Position numbers and translations under genes: made by a program. Below are positions 46,001 through 57,662 of a DNA stretch of 64,000 bases, piece after piece (position 1 is the stretch's first letter; the number at the start of each line of letters is the position of its first letter). The notes under the pieces are model-generated. The model ran no database searches, was not told the DNA's origin, and was given only the letters and a program-made list of their open reading frames with translations. This stretch comes from Rhizoctonia solani (taxonomy: Eukaryota > Basidiomycota > Agaricomycetes > Cantharellales > Ceratobasidiaceae): positions 1,178,001 to 1,242,000 of the forward strand of contig NC_057373.1 of the NCBI RefSeq assembly GCF_016906535.1, read 5' to 3'.

Positions 46001-47805
46001 ATGAAGGGCATCTCCAAGGCGTTTGCGCGGTGCGTGTGCCAGTGCTCCCGCCCCACCTTTGCCCATGGCTGATCTCCGGACACACGGACCATAGGACACC
46101 GCATCTGATGACTTCGAGGATCGGCATGTCCAAGAGTGAGTCAAGAATGTATTAGGGGAAACCGGATTGCCGAAACTCACACGTATCTAACCTCCCGATT
46201 TCTAGAGTCGTCCGATCCGGTGTTTGATGACTTGAATCGCAAGTTTACGAGTATCGAACAGTCGACGGATAAGCTGTTGAAGGATGCCAAGGTGTTTAGT
46301 GATTCAGTTATTGGTGCGTATCGTATATGGCTGGGTTTGATCTCGGGCGCTGAATTTGTGGAATTTAGCCCTATTGACATCCGGCGCCAACTTTGCGACT
46401 CATTTCTCCAATCTGTTCCATCCAATTGCTGGAGAGTATGACCTTATTGGCCGACATCCCGAGGCCGAGGATACCGTGCGAAATGTGACCGCCTACCAGG
46501 CTGACATGGAGGAACTCAGGCAAACTCTATCCCCCGAGCTCGAATTGATCGAGTCGAGGATTGTAGGGCCTGTAAAGGAGTTGCAGACTATCATGAAGGG
46601 TATTCGAAAGGGTATCACCAAACGGATCACAAGGTACGTCAAACAACTTTGACGTTGATATCCAACTAAATTTGTACTATAGCTGTTGGACTACGATAGA
46701 CACAACAACTCTTTGACCAAGCTTAGGGAGAAAAAGGAGAAAACTTTGAATGACGAGAAGAATTTATTCAAGGTGCGTCAGTTGTGGTGCTTATTTTAGT
46801 GATACCCTAATTTCATTTTATACCATAGTTGGAACAAGACTTTGAGATGGCTGTAAACGAGTATGAAATGATCAACAATGCCATGAAAGCCGACCTGCCT
46901 CGGTTTATGATCATGGCCACCCAATTTATAGATCCTCTGTTCCATTCATTCTTCTATATGCAGTAAGTATTAAACGCCCATGTAGAGCTGGAACTCATCT
47001 CACGGTCCTAGGCTGAATATATTTTATCTCATGCTTGAAAAGCTCCAACAATTCGCATCGGGGAAATACGAGACCAATGGGACCGTAGCCGATATTGAAA
47101 ATTCGTATCACTCCCGAACAACAGATGCTATTGAGCGAATCGAGGCGCTCACAATCACCAAGCGCATGGTGTCGACAGGTGAGAGCCATCATTGACGTAG
47201 TGTCTCGGCCGCAGCGCTAAGTGTCTATTAAACGTTACGTAGCCAAGATGGTGCAAACGAATAGGCTTGCCTCGGGTGGTTCGGGCACCTTGTCTGCAGG
47301 TGGATCTGTGCGTCGGGCGCCTTCGACGGCTTCCACAATGAGCTCTTTGGCCGGCAAAAAAGCACCGCCTCCACCACCTGGAGCTGCCTCTTCCTCTGCT
47401 GCCCCACCTCCTTATACACCACCAGCACCCAACTCTAACGTGGCTGTAATTGGAAAGAAGGCGCCTCCACCACCTCCGCCTCTCAAACCCAAGCCGAGCT
47501 CTGCCCCGCCTGTGCAATACGTTGTTGCATTATATGACTTTGTCGCGCAGGTGAGTAGTGTCTATTTAATTCTCCGTATTTGCATGCTAATACTAGCCCT
47601 TGCCTTCAGGCTGATGGGGACTTGAGCTTCAGAGTGGGTGATAGAATTGAAGTTGTTGAACGGACGGCCAGTTCCGAAGACTGGTGGACCGGACGTTTGA
47701 ACGGACAGCAGGGCGTATTTCCAGGTAAGTACAATCTCAATTTCGGGCCGGCAGTTGCTGATCGCACATATGTCGGAACAAGGCAATTATGTTCAGGACT
47801 CGTAA
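46001..47805 (+). CDS. RVS167: Rvs167/Hob1-type BAR-SH3 protein
   Basis: Amphiphysin-like BAR proteins bend membranes at endocytic sites and bind actin regulators through SH3. M at 46001 starts MKGISKAFARTPHL. The BAR domain covers SSDPVFDDLNRKFTSIEQST, TSGANFATHFSNLFHPIAGE, LSPELELIESRIVGPVKELQ, LLDYDRHNNSLTKLREKKE, FEMAVNEYEMINNAMKADLP and FIDPLFHSFFYMQ. A Pro-rich linker (KKAPPPPPGAA, KKAPPPPPPLKP) leads to the SH3 domain: YVVALYDFVAQ, GDLSFRVGDRIEVVER, EDWWTGRLNGQQGVFPGNYV. The end is at 47805. The junction at 46633-46682 does not join cleanly with the best donor and may lack one base. Confidence 0.92.
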
Positions 47806-48791
47806 TCGGGCGAATAAGGATACCTTTGTATATTTACACGGTGACACGGATCTGGGAATATATTTCTTTTGAAAGTAAATTTAGTTGAATCCAGTCGTGA
47901 GCAGGTAGCGAGGCCGCCGCATTTTTACATTATCCAGATCGAACCGAGATTGTGCTGGAGAAAATGCTTCAATTGAATGGGTCTGAGCGTGTAGACGTAA
48001 GTAAGTGTGGCGCCCGATGGGCGGGATTTAAACTGCGGGATAGTTGGGAATGACATGTATTTACAAGTAAATCTAGATAAAATCTATCTACATCACATCA
48101 GGGTGGTGGATGTCGCCATGTCGACTCTGCGCGCTTGCTCCAGTCAACAATCGCATCGATGAAGGTATGGCGTTAGTCTGCGACCTCGATAGCGCCTGCT
48201 AGTCCTTGAGTAGAATTTTTGCAGACAACAAGCGACTCTAATCCGAGGCCGGTAAAGACATTGGGAATGCCAAAAATTTGGGCGGTGACTTATATAGTGC
48301 GGGGGCTGATGTCAGCGGCACAGTCAGGGACGGATGTTTGAAATAAGGTGGAATGGTTCCTTCGGAAGGTTTGAATGACGCCAGGGGACTCCTTTTCTAT
48401 GCGGTCTTGCTGAACACTTTCCTCGTCCTTTCTCCGACCCTCGACACTCGTTGACTTATACCCGGCCCTCACCTCCTCTCGCCCACATACATCCCCCTAT
48501 CGACGCTGATAAGGACGAGTCAGCCCTGGGCGTATTACTATTTTTGGACGAGGGGTATGTCGGAGGTTATGCACTGCCCGCCCCCAACACAAGGCGTCTA
48601 ACATGGCTGCTCGCACAGATTACTCCAAGGCCTGTGTACACTGAATAGGCCTCGTTTCGTGCTCATCCAACACAGCAGCGTGAGATTGCCAAGTGTATGT
48701 GGGCTTCCATATAGCTTCTGAATACCAGCGAGCTCACTTCTTCCTCTCGCCGTGGTTTTAATCTAACTTACGCCGGGACCACAGCCAGCAC
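47806..48791. other. RVS167 3' flank and upstream region of the membrane-protein gene
   Basis: This 986-bp spacer contains, just before 48784, a likely 5' UTR intron (donor GTATGTGGGC near 48692, acceptor CACAG near 48783). Upstream frames in register with the next gene hit a stop soon after, so I see no missing N-terminal exon. No RNA gene or repeat recognised. Confidence 0.35.
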
Positions 48792-50037
48792 ATGTCGGTT
48801 CCCGTAACTTCACAAGTCCCGACGGCTCCCGTTACGAGCGCCATAGCTTCAACAAGTATCGTGCCTACAACCACTTCACGCTCATCCACTCGCCGACATA
48901 GAACAACGACAATCACATCGGCCTCGTCTGTATTCCCGACGGTTGTGCCCTATGACCCTGCCGAGGAACGGCAAGCCGACTCGCATAGAACAAAGATCCT
49001 CATTGGTATATTTACAGGCTTTGGAGTTATCCTCCTTGGCCTCGTTGCATTTCAGCTCTTTAGATGCTACAAGCGCAGGTACAAGAACAAAGACACGCCC
49101 TTGCCTCCTCCGCGGGAGACAGGGTTGGGCTACCATTCGCGTGCGTATCTATGTACAAGGAGTCTCCTTCGGACTTCAGTCGACCCCCTAGTATGATGAT
49201 GCGCCATGGCTCTGGATCAAATCTCATTTCACCAAGTTTGCGCAGCAACACGCCATCGACCGATATCAAAGTCGACGAGGTTGGACGGCGCAGCAGCGAT
49301 CCTTCTCGTGCCCCTGGGCGAGAGGACTCACCTGACAACAGTTTGACAGGATCGGCCCTTGTTCCCAACGACGATGAACTTGGGAGGCGCCGGTCCCCTC
49401 TCGGCTCTCGTTCGCAATCTCCGTCGAATTTGTCAGTTCCACGCCCTCCTTCGCAAGCACAAGTCCGCCTCGACTCTCAGGCCAGGATAGCTCGTCCCAA
49501 CTCGGTTATGCTCAACCAGCGTACCTCGCACCTCGGCGCGCCGAACCCGGGAAATCGCAATTCGACCTATGACCCCAGTAGACGTTCATCCTACTATGCG
49601 TCCGGGAACCGTGGTGCACCGCACAGCCCTCACGCTCGCGACCGCGTGGGACTGATGATGCCCCAGCCCCTGGCCCCGAATTGTTTAATTATGCGTTAAG
49701 CGGGCGTCACGACATGGGTTTGGACTTTGCTCAAGGTTCGTCTTGGGGGAGTCGTGGAAATCTGGCATCGGGGAGCGAACAAGATCATAACCAAACGTTG
49801 GCACCTCCCCGAGTTGCTCGGCCGGATTCATGGGTTGGCAACTGTAAGTTTTGAGCAAACGTGCGTTGTGAGATTAGGAATGAAAACTGATGTGATGTTC
49901 TATTTGTAGCGCATTCATCCACGCCGAGTTTGACCGATAGCCCTGTCAAATCTGATGCACCCTTGCCTCCGCCCAAGGAGAGCAGTCTTTCACGTGGCCG
50001 CGATCGCGCCTCTCGAACCGAAGTCTCGCATTCTTAA
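48792..50037 (+). CDS. Single-pass membrane protein with Ser/Thr-rich N-terminus (Mid2-like layout)
   Basis: M at 48792 begins a Ser/Thr/Pro-rich ectodomain (MSVPVTSQVPTAPVTSAIAS, TTTSRSSTRRHRTTTITS). A single membrane helix ILIGIFTGFGVILLGLVAFQ is followed by a basic stop-transfer RCYKRRYKNK. A long Ser/Arg/Pro cytosolic tail follows (RPPSMMMRHGSGSNLISPS, RRRSPLGSRSQSPSNLS), ending SRTEVSHS. Fungal wall sensors and many uncharacterised Agaricomycete proteins share this layout, but no clear signal peptide or WSC domain is visible. Two bases appear missing, one in the A run near 49157-49159 and one in the C run 49661-49664. One intron lies near 49851-49909. Function unknown. Confidence 0.7.
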
Positions 50038-50529
50038 TAATGCTCTGTTTCTTTGGACATTGCAGACGTTTTGTTGGGGTTCTGAGAAAAGACTTTCTGA
50101 ACAGACTGTATATTTTACGACCTTGTTTTCTTACCTTTTTTCTCCTTGTCCTTGGAAATTGCAGCTATAGTATAGACCACTTGTACATCCCCGCCTTGTT
50201 TCCCTACGATGCGGTCTTTCCAGTTCTATTTGCTGCTCGTAGTCAAGGATGGGGTTTCTTTTTGCTCAACGATGTATTGGTGTGTATTCAATCCCTCGGG
50301 TTGTATAGCCTACCATGCTTTTCTTTTGTTTTCTTTCAGCCCATGCCGCTCCTTTTTTTACCATATGTATGCGCTACTCTCAATGCAATACAAGGATGCA
50401 TCTACAGATTATTAAAATCTAAAGCACAATACAATGGAAGCAGAGTGACAACACTTATTATATGGACATATATTGAGCCATTCTAGTCAAAAATGTCAGC
50501 AATAGCTTATCCTGGCATCGGTAAATGTC
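50038..50529. other. Convergent 3' intergenic region
   Basis: This 492-bp T-rich stretch lies between two convergent genes. The plus-strand open frames at 50040-50486 are T-rich translations of UTR (Phe/Leu-heavy) without family features. Nothing else is visible. Confidence 0.35.
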
Positions 50530-51505
50530 TTACCCAGAATCTTTCTTTTTCTTGTCCTTTTCTTGGATCCGTCTTTCTAGTTTGGCGAATTCATCCAGCG
50601 CAATTGTCTCTTCTTGGTCAAGTACCTGATTATTCAATGGTTAGAGCTCGTATTCACACTAGCAAATGGAGCGCCTACCTGTTCGACCGCTTTGACTTCG
50701 GGAATGTAATGCATCATCATGCGTTCGATGCCAGTTTTGAGTGTGACTGTGCTTGAGCTACAACCACGACAGCTTCCTTTGAGCTTGACCTGTACAATTC
50801 CAGTCGCCTCGTTGAATCCTCGATACTCGATGTCACCTCCATCTTCCATGATCGACGGACGAACCCTTGTCTCGAGCAACTCCTTGATCATCGCCACCGT
50901 ATCCGAGTCGGTATCCAAAATCTTCGTATCCTGTGGTCCCGCAGCCTCCCTGTCCTCTTCGCTCCTAAACAATGGTGTTCCACTCGTGAAATGTTCCATT
51001 ATAACCGAGTAGATCTCGGGTTTAATTGTTGACCAGGTGTTTTCCGAGTCCTTGGACACTGTAACAAAGTCGGGGCCGAAGAAGACAGAGCGAACACCCT
51101 CGATGCCGAATAGTCTTATAGCTAATGGAGAGGCGAGCGCTGAGCGGGTATCAACGAATTCGGCGGTACCAGAAGACATGACTTCGACACCCGGGATAAA
51201 CTTGAGCGAGTCGTCGTTTGGGGTAGACTCAGTTTGGATAAACATGGTTCTCCCTGTACATATACGTTAAATTCCAGTTTTAATGGGAGAAAGTAAGGCT
51301 GCTCACGGCCTAGTTCATTTTTGGTGTTTATCCTGGGTCTGAGATGGGGAATGAGTGCTGGAATTGCAATCCCTCGAGAATGACTGGCCGCTGGGGTGCG
51401 CAGGATCAAGCACCGAGAAGGCACATTTAGGGTTCCTGTAAGCAGCCTCGTAGTAAAACGATGAGCATTTCTTGCAGTACGAGCTACAAGTGAGGCACTG
51501 GACAT
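50530..51505 (-). CDS. NFU1: NFU1 mitochondrial iron-sulfur cluster carrier
   Basis: Nfu1 delivers 4Fe-4S clusters to lipoyl synthase and other mitochondrial enzymes. M at 51505 begins a presequence-like MSSASLVARTARNAHRFTTR. After an intron the N-terminal Nfu domain has RTMFIQTESTPNDDSLKFIP, GVEVMSSGTAEFVDTRSALA, SPLAIRLFGIEGVRSVFFGP, DFVTVSK and WSTIKPEIYSVIMEHFTSG. The C-terminal cluster-binding domain has TRVRPSIMEDGGDIEYRGF and the CxxC motif GSCRGCSSSTVTLKTGIERM. A short charged tail (LDEFAKLERRIQEKDKKKK) follows the last intron. Intact throughout. Divergent to the RBM26/27-like gene, with 131 bp between starts. Confidence 0.95.
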
Positions 51506-51636
51506 GGTGGGACAAGTCAAGTATTATGCGCACGCGTGATGAGTAAGGTGCGGAGGTCCGTGGCACAGCCACTGGCTTTTCGATTGGTAATTATCTAGGA
51601 AATAACTTACTCTCCATTCCAGCGACGACGACCTTG

Positions 51637-54339
51637 ATGCCTGTGTTCAACTCGGATGATGCTGCCGCTCTACGTCCTTGGCTGGTAAAGAATCTCGAAC
51701 CGATGTAAGTTTTATGTTTATATCTACAATATTATTTCTCAGTCACGTTGGCGCCATCATAGCTGCGATGCGGAACCCGAGGTGCTGTCGAACTATGTTC
51801 TTGCACTGCTCAAACATGAAGCACCCGAACCTGAGTTGAAGGAAACGTTCCGAAAACAATTGCACGACTTTTTGGATAATGGTAGGTGAATTTGCCTGCA
51901 GGTCGTGTGGATCGTTGGGATGTTCATGTTGCTTCAGAAACACCCAAGTTCGTAGATGAACTCTTTGCTGTCATCAAGAACAAGTCGTATAAAGCATCAA
52001 AACCAATACCAACCGGTCCCAAGTCAACTACTTTTCCTCCCCCTACTGCCCCTGCTGCCTCGAGCTCGTCATTGAAGGATGGTGGCATTCCTATACCCAT
52101 AGATGCGTTACTAAGCTCCAAGCCTGATACTCGAGGCACCAAGCGCCGGCTAAGCAGCGAAGGTGGGCCTGGAGACCAGGAGGAGCGATCCCCGCCCAAG
52201 GGCCCCCGATTACGCGACTCGGGGGTGTCTAGATATGAGCCATATTCGAGGTCTGAAAACGGTCGCGGATATCACGACAGAGATAGAGACAGGGACAGGG
52301 GGCGAGACAGGGATAGGGATCGCAGCATAAATGGTGTCGGTAGGTCGGAGGGACGGGATACCAAACGCCAGCCTTGTCGTGACTACCACGGTAAGTATAT
52401 TTTGCATAATTTCCCCGCCTCTTGGAGTGTACTCATGTGTCCCTTATGTAAGAGCGTGGCTTCTGCGCGCGAGGCAGCCAGTGCATATTTAGCCATGGGG
52501 AGGAGGCTGTCACCCCCATGAGTTTCCCCTCCATGATTGGTATGATGGGTTCGAACTTCATGATGCCTTGGATGATGAATCAGCTGGGCGCTGGTGCGTA
52601 TGACCCCAATCAATCCCTCATGGACATGTCCATACCACGACCACCCAACGGCAACATGGACGTCGTCATGGCCGATGGAACATCCTCAAAGGCCGATAAC
52701 ACTTCAGAAGCCAAGGTTATGAACCCGGCGACCAACGATGTCTCCCAGACCAATGGCGCCAACATTGGACGTAACCCAAGTATGCGTGGAGGGCATGGGG
52801 CGTATGGTCGCAATATGCGCGGGCGCGTCACCCCAGCGGGTTCGTGGCACGGCGATACGGACGGTTTAGACAGCCAAGATTCGGGGTCCGGCTCCAGTTC
52901 CGAGCCACGCCGTGATAGGACTTTAGTGGTGGAGAAGATCCCTCAAGAGCGCTTAAGCCTCGAGGAGCTTAACAATTGGTTCAAGCGATTTGGGACTGTC
53001 ACCAACGTGGCTATCGACGCCCCCTCAGCTAAAGCCCTAGTTTCGTTTTCTACTCACGACGAGGCGCGGGATGCTTGGAGAAGCGAGGATGCTGTATTTG
53101 GGAACCGGTTTGTTAAGCTCTATTGGCATCGACCAATGGGCAACCATGGGCAAGCTGGTGCAAAACTATTGGCCGCGTCGGCACCAATCATTAACAACCT
53201 TTCAACCGCGCCCAAGGCTGAGCCTACGCCACCCAAGCCATCCCCCCTTCAGCCAGCGGTCATCGATCCTTTACAACAAAAATTCGAGCGACTGATGGCG
53301 GAGCAGAAGGTCCTGATGGTCAAACTTACGTCCGCAAAGCCTGACGAGAAGCAATCCATCAAAACCAGACTTCGAGAACTGATAACCGAGCTTCAAGAGG
53401 TGTCGGCCGCAATGAAGAATGGGAGTGCTACAGCCAGTGCGCCCCCATCTAAACCCGCATCGAGTCAGACCTCTGCAACTACGCATACGAACGGGGTAGG
53501 AGAATCTAAGAAGCAGCAGCTCGACAACGACCTTGATATGATGGCCGCTGAGCCTCAGGAGTCCAAGGATACAGGGTCAGACGGCGTAAATCCAGAGTTA
53601 CAGGCGAAATTGAAGAAACTAAGGGAGGAGGTTCGTTTCGTTTCTTACTCACATGTGATCAATTGTTAATTGAGGCATTCTGTTTCAGGCCGCTTCCTTG
53701 GGGCTGAGTACTGAGGCCGCGCCTACATTCAACACCTTCCTACAGACCCTACAATCCGAGAGGACGTGGCTCTTGGCGAGCTCGGGGACGAGGGGCTCCA
53801 CCTAGAGGCAGCATGAAGTTGGACAACCGGCCACGGACACTCGTTGTCAATGGATTGCCCGACAAACCCGATGCAAAAGAGAGCGCCGTAGCGTGGTTTA
53901 CGGTATGTTTCAGTTGATTGGTATGTAATCGCCACTTGCTAATGGCTTCACGCAGAGTTTCCCTGAATGCGAATCTGTGGAGGTGAACGAATCTACTGGA
54001 GAACTTGAGGTCAAATACAAGACGAGATTTGCAGCTGATCAGGCACGTAGATCACGTTTTGATGACGTGGGAAGTCGACTAAACTGTATTTTAGGCTTTG
54101 GCTTCAGGAGTACCATTCCTGCTCTGGGAACCTTACATTTCGCCTGGCCAACAATATCCGCCTCCACAAATGGCTCAAGCACATCTGTGCCTATTAAAAA
54201 GTCTCCGACCATTGAGCCTGTTCCTTTGCACCAGGACGTTGACGTCAAGGCCAACTCAACTATGGATGAAGATGGCTGGGGTGCTTCTGGAGGCTGGGAT
54301 GAGGACGACGAAGACGGAGGACGTCGGGATCGCATGTGA
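51637..54339 (+). CDS. RBM26/27-like RNA-binding protein (PWI-like, CCCH finger, RRM)
   Basis: RBM26/27 proteins (Rmn1 in fission yeast) act in nuclear RNA surveillance. The PWI-like N-terminus reads MPVFNSDDAAALRPWLVKNL, EPICDAEPEVLSNYVLALLK, FVDELFAVIKNKSY. A basic RD-repeat region (52260-52325) leads to a CCCH finger CRDYHERGFCARGSQCIFSH (CX8CX5CX3H). A Met-rich linker, an RRM (DRTLVVEKIPQERLSLEELN ... AKALVSFSTHDEARDAWRS ... FVKLYWH), a coiled coil and a second degenerate RRM (TLVVNGLPDKPDAKESAVAW) follow. The tail is acidic. Frame problems are seen at 53720-53750 and near 54111, where either a missing C or an alternative donor at 54047 restores the frame. Confidence 0.85.
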
Positions 54340-54525
54340 TCATATTGCATATTTGTTGTACCACCATATTTCTGCGGTCAAATATCAACACTAGCAAGGT
54401 CCATACAACCTGACCTCATGCACTTTGACCATTAATACTCGAGTGCCCTCTAAGTTATGCGACCTAACATAATGATATGGTATATTCATGAACTTCGTAC
54501 AATGGAATAGTGATTCTAATGCTTA

Positions 54526-56280
54526 TCATGAGGATTGGTTGAGTTCTGGCCACAATTCTGAAGTGACAAGGTCCATTAGCATAATTAGTAGATGTGAATT
54601 AATTTCGGCAGATTCGCTAAAGGGATCCAGTGCCTGCTTGACCGTTAGTGCCTGGATCCTACGTGAACTTCCTAGGATAACACTCGCTACGTAAGCTATC
54701 GGCGACGCATTTAGCAAACAAGATCACCCAGGCATCGTAAATCTGCTACGTACGCTGGCATAACTCGCTCAAGCGACCCTCCAATTGCTCGCGCAAAGAA
54801 GTTGCTCTTCGATCGTTGGTTCAGCTGGAGCAGGGCCGGGCCAACCATCATTGGGAAAGAGCGCCCTCTTGCCGGCTTGAATGGCGCCGATCAGCGATAT
54901 GGGCGATATTATGCGGTAAAGCATAAATGGAATAAGTCTAAAATAAGATGATGAGCCAGTGGACTTTGCATAAAATGTAAAGAACATACTTCTCAAGCCA
55001 AGGTTGACATAACCTGCTTGAAAGCCGTAAAAGTAGAAGAACAGTATTTATAGGGAGCCTGTCTTCGACCTGAATCAAATCACCAACGAGCTTCAATGAA
55101 GGTAACAATATATCTTCGTTGGCCATATCTTCTGGGATAATTTCGGTCGGCGTCTCAATTTTGCCTTCCAAACTTGACGACAATGACATGATCGACTCAG
55201 AAGTATCCTTACGTTGGGTCGCTTTCGCCGTTCGTGACTGCGATTCGCGGCATGGGTCAATGTCATAATATATTGGAATGTAGAGATGACGGTTAGGGCC
55301 AGACTGGATATTGTTTGCATGGCCGATAAGACGAATATCACCAAAACCTGGACCGAAGGTACATGGAACCGTGAGGAGGACTTTGAGGGCTTTCAAAATA
55401 GTTATTCGTGGGGGTCTCTTGTGGTGCGTTGATGGGCGGAACTCACCTCGGGTTGTATAGATGGGGGTTTAAGAAGTCCTAGTATAATCTGATGCAAAAA
55501 CCAAGGTTGTGCGAGTTTCTTGAACACATTCCCAAGCACCACGCATGCCAGGATTTCTCGTACAATGCACCTCTCAGTCTCCGACTCCCAATCTTCCGGG
55601 GGTAACGAAAGCTTCAAGATATTTTCGACAAGCTGACGCAAGTACACTTCGGAGATAATAGGTGTGCCAACTTCTTGGTTGGTCTGAATAGCTACGTGCG
55701 GCTGCAACATGTGAAATAAACCTGCTATTGTCGGTGAGGGTGATGTATTTGTGAAAGCGGTTCCCATTCTCATAGCTGCCACACGGTAGTCATTGACGTG
55801 CAGATCGACTAAAGTTGGGATCTGGTGTAGCACCAAATTACTGAGGTCCACACTCGAGGCCCTCTGTTCAATATCTTGGATCACATGGATGATTACTCGA
55901 GTGATCTGTGGTATGAGATCCCTGTCGCGAGGAGTTATCTGCCCCCACCAAACCTGGACAAAAGCACGCAAAGCAAGAGCCAAAAAGTCATAAAGCTCTT
56001 TATTGAGTTCAACTAGCGTAGGATCATCTTCAGACAAACCGAGTGTCAGAATAGGGGGGAGGGGCGTTGTCGGAGGAAGGTTGGGGAAGAGCAAACGTCG
56101 GGCGAGAGACACAGGTACTTTGGGTTTCGGGGGCTCAGATGTACCTGAGCGAATCGACCGAGAGCGAATAGTCGGTGTTCTATGGGCAACCTTTGGCAGG
56201 TTTGAGTCTACAACCTCAGTCACTGGCTGTTGCCCAGTTTTTGTAGACACCCAAGATACAGAGCGGATCGGCCCATCCAT
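54526..56280 (-). CDS. PXA-domain protein
   Basis: PXA (PX-associated) domains occur in sorting-nexin-like endosomal and ER proteins; this one has PXA without a visible PX domain. M at 56280 (MDGPIRSVSWVSTKTGQQ) is the first in-frame ATG. Core: VSLARRLLFPNLPPTTPLPP, NKELYDFLALALRAFVQVWW, ITRVIIHVIQDIEQRASSVD, LPTLVDLHVNDY-like (IPTLVDLHVNDYRVAAMRM), LRQLVENILKLSLPPEDWES, REILACVVLGNVFKKLAQPW. It ends SAEINSHLLIMLMDLVTSEL at 54526. One base appears lost in the A run 54795-54797 (EEQLL|LREQLEGRL). The reconstructed C-terminus needs one further intron ending near 54684. Membrane-associated trafficking is inferred from the domain only. Confidence 0.78.
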
Positions 56281-56475
56281 GCAAGCCCTAATTAGCGAGT
56301 TTATTTCAGTGCGCCTAAGCAATCGAGGCCAAATATAGGGAACAGCAACGAGGTGCTGGTAGTTGGCGCTAACCACGTGACTTAGACATCGGGGCCGTAT
56401 GCAGGGATGCACTTGCGGTTTGACAGTGTCCAAATTGATAGTTAATGTTGTTACATTTAGACTTATACGTACAAA

Positions 56476-57517
56476 CTAGAGAGCCAAGTAGTCACGGACT
56501 TGTTCCTCTGTCAGCTTTCGGAATACGGGCTTCACTCTTTCACCACCGACAGGAACCTCTGCAAGCTCCTCTGCAGTTGGAATAGTAACCACCCCGATTT
56601 CAATTGTCTTCTCAGTCATTTGGCCTTCAAAGCCCTCTTTGAGCGTCAGTAGCGCGGTGTGGATGGCGTCCTCAAGGGATATGTCATCATTATATCTGTA
56701 TCGGGACACAATTACTTTGGACGAGTTTTATGGGACACTTGAAAACTCACCGCTTCTCTAGGAAAGTCTTCGCGTTTGTCATATTTTTCCCTATCGCACT
56801 CGCTTTCCACGCCCAGAAAGACCCAGAAGGATCTACCTGGTAAAGGGTTGGACCTCGGTGTGAATCCCAGCCAGCGACCAAGAGGGATACACCAAAGGGT
56901 CGGACACCACTATGATACTGAATGAGATGCTGTCTTAGATGACACAATTAAACTTACCCAGATTGGGTTGCTTCTTGCATTACAGTTGCAATAGACTGGA
57001 CTAACACTCGAGTAGGAGGGTATTCTCCGTACATCTTCCAGTATGCTTGAGCACTTTTGCGTGCCTTTGCGGTTAACACCCGATAATCCGGTCCCATTCC
57101 TGAGTACACAATCCCAATATTTGGGCAAATGACGCAGACCTTGTCGATAGCTGACTCATCGACAAGTATGGATGAAGATTTCTTCTCCGTGGCAATTACA
57201 ATGCCGTTGGTAGCTGCATGGGCCGATTCACTTGGTCAATAATTATGGATAATCATTTGAAGACCACATTACCTTTAATACCCAAGCTAGTTGTACCCTG
57301 AGCCACCACTGCTAATGCATGTTCGATCTGTACAAGTTTTCCTTGAATTCAATTTAGTTAAGAGGGGACATGAAGGCATATATCCTGTCACTCACCACTT
57401 GGGCTAAATGTAGTAAGAGAGAAGCTAAATGCACACACAATATTAGTAGTAGTCCCCCAATGAGATGTAGTACAAGTCTCTTCACCTGTATGCACCACCA
57501 CCACCTGCGGCTGACAT
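56476..57517 (-). CDS. PRE8: 20S proteasome subunit alpha-2
   Basis: Alpha-2 (Pre8, PSMA2) is a structural subunit of the outer heptameric ring of the 20S proteasome. M at 57517 starts [11 protein letters not shown]; the usual [20 protein letters not shown] follows across two introns. Then [118 protein letters not shown], and [20 protein letters not shown]. The C-terminus is [19 protein letters not shown]. As with other alpha subunits there is no catalytic Thr1. Intact frame. Divergent to UMP1, with 145 bp between starts. Confidence 0.96.
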
Positions 57518-57662
57518 GATGTTCGAGTTAAGGTCGTAAAGTAGGAGCAGAGAGATACAAGACGCGTCAGCCAGGACGCGTTAGGCGCCATAAATCGATT
57601 ACATAACGCCAATCAAGTGACCATGAACGCGCGTCGATACTACTTGCGCTTTAAACGCTACC
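57518..57662. promoter_or_regulatory. Shared PRE8/UMP1 divergent promoter with paired ACGCGT boxes
   Basis: Only 145 bp separate the two start codons. ACGCGT occurs at 57562-57567 and again at 57576-57581, 14 bp apart, and a related CGCGCG lies near 57633. ACGCGT is the MCB element bound by MBF in ascomycete yeasts. I found no copy of the yeast proteasome element GGTGGCAAA (PACE). Co-regulation through this spacer is inferred. Confidence 0.5.

Noticed and set aside
49064..49699. A separate gene starting at 49064
   Set aside because: Its second half is the cytosolic tail of the single-pass membrane protein, shifted by one missing base near 49157.
50040..50486. 148-codon plus-strand open frame rich in Phe/Leu/Cys
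   Set aside because: It is a translation of T-rich 3' UTR that mimics membrane helices, with no family features.
52260..52330. Tandem repeat locus
   Set aside because: The short purine-rich repeat simply encodes the Arg-Asp dipeptide run of the RBM26/27-like protein.
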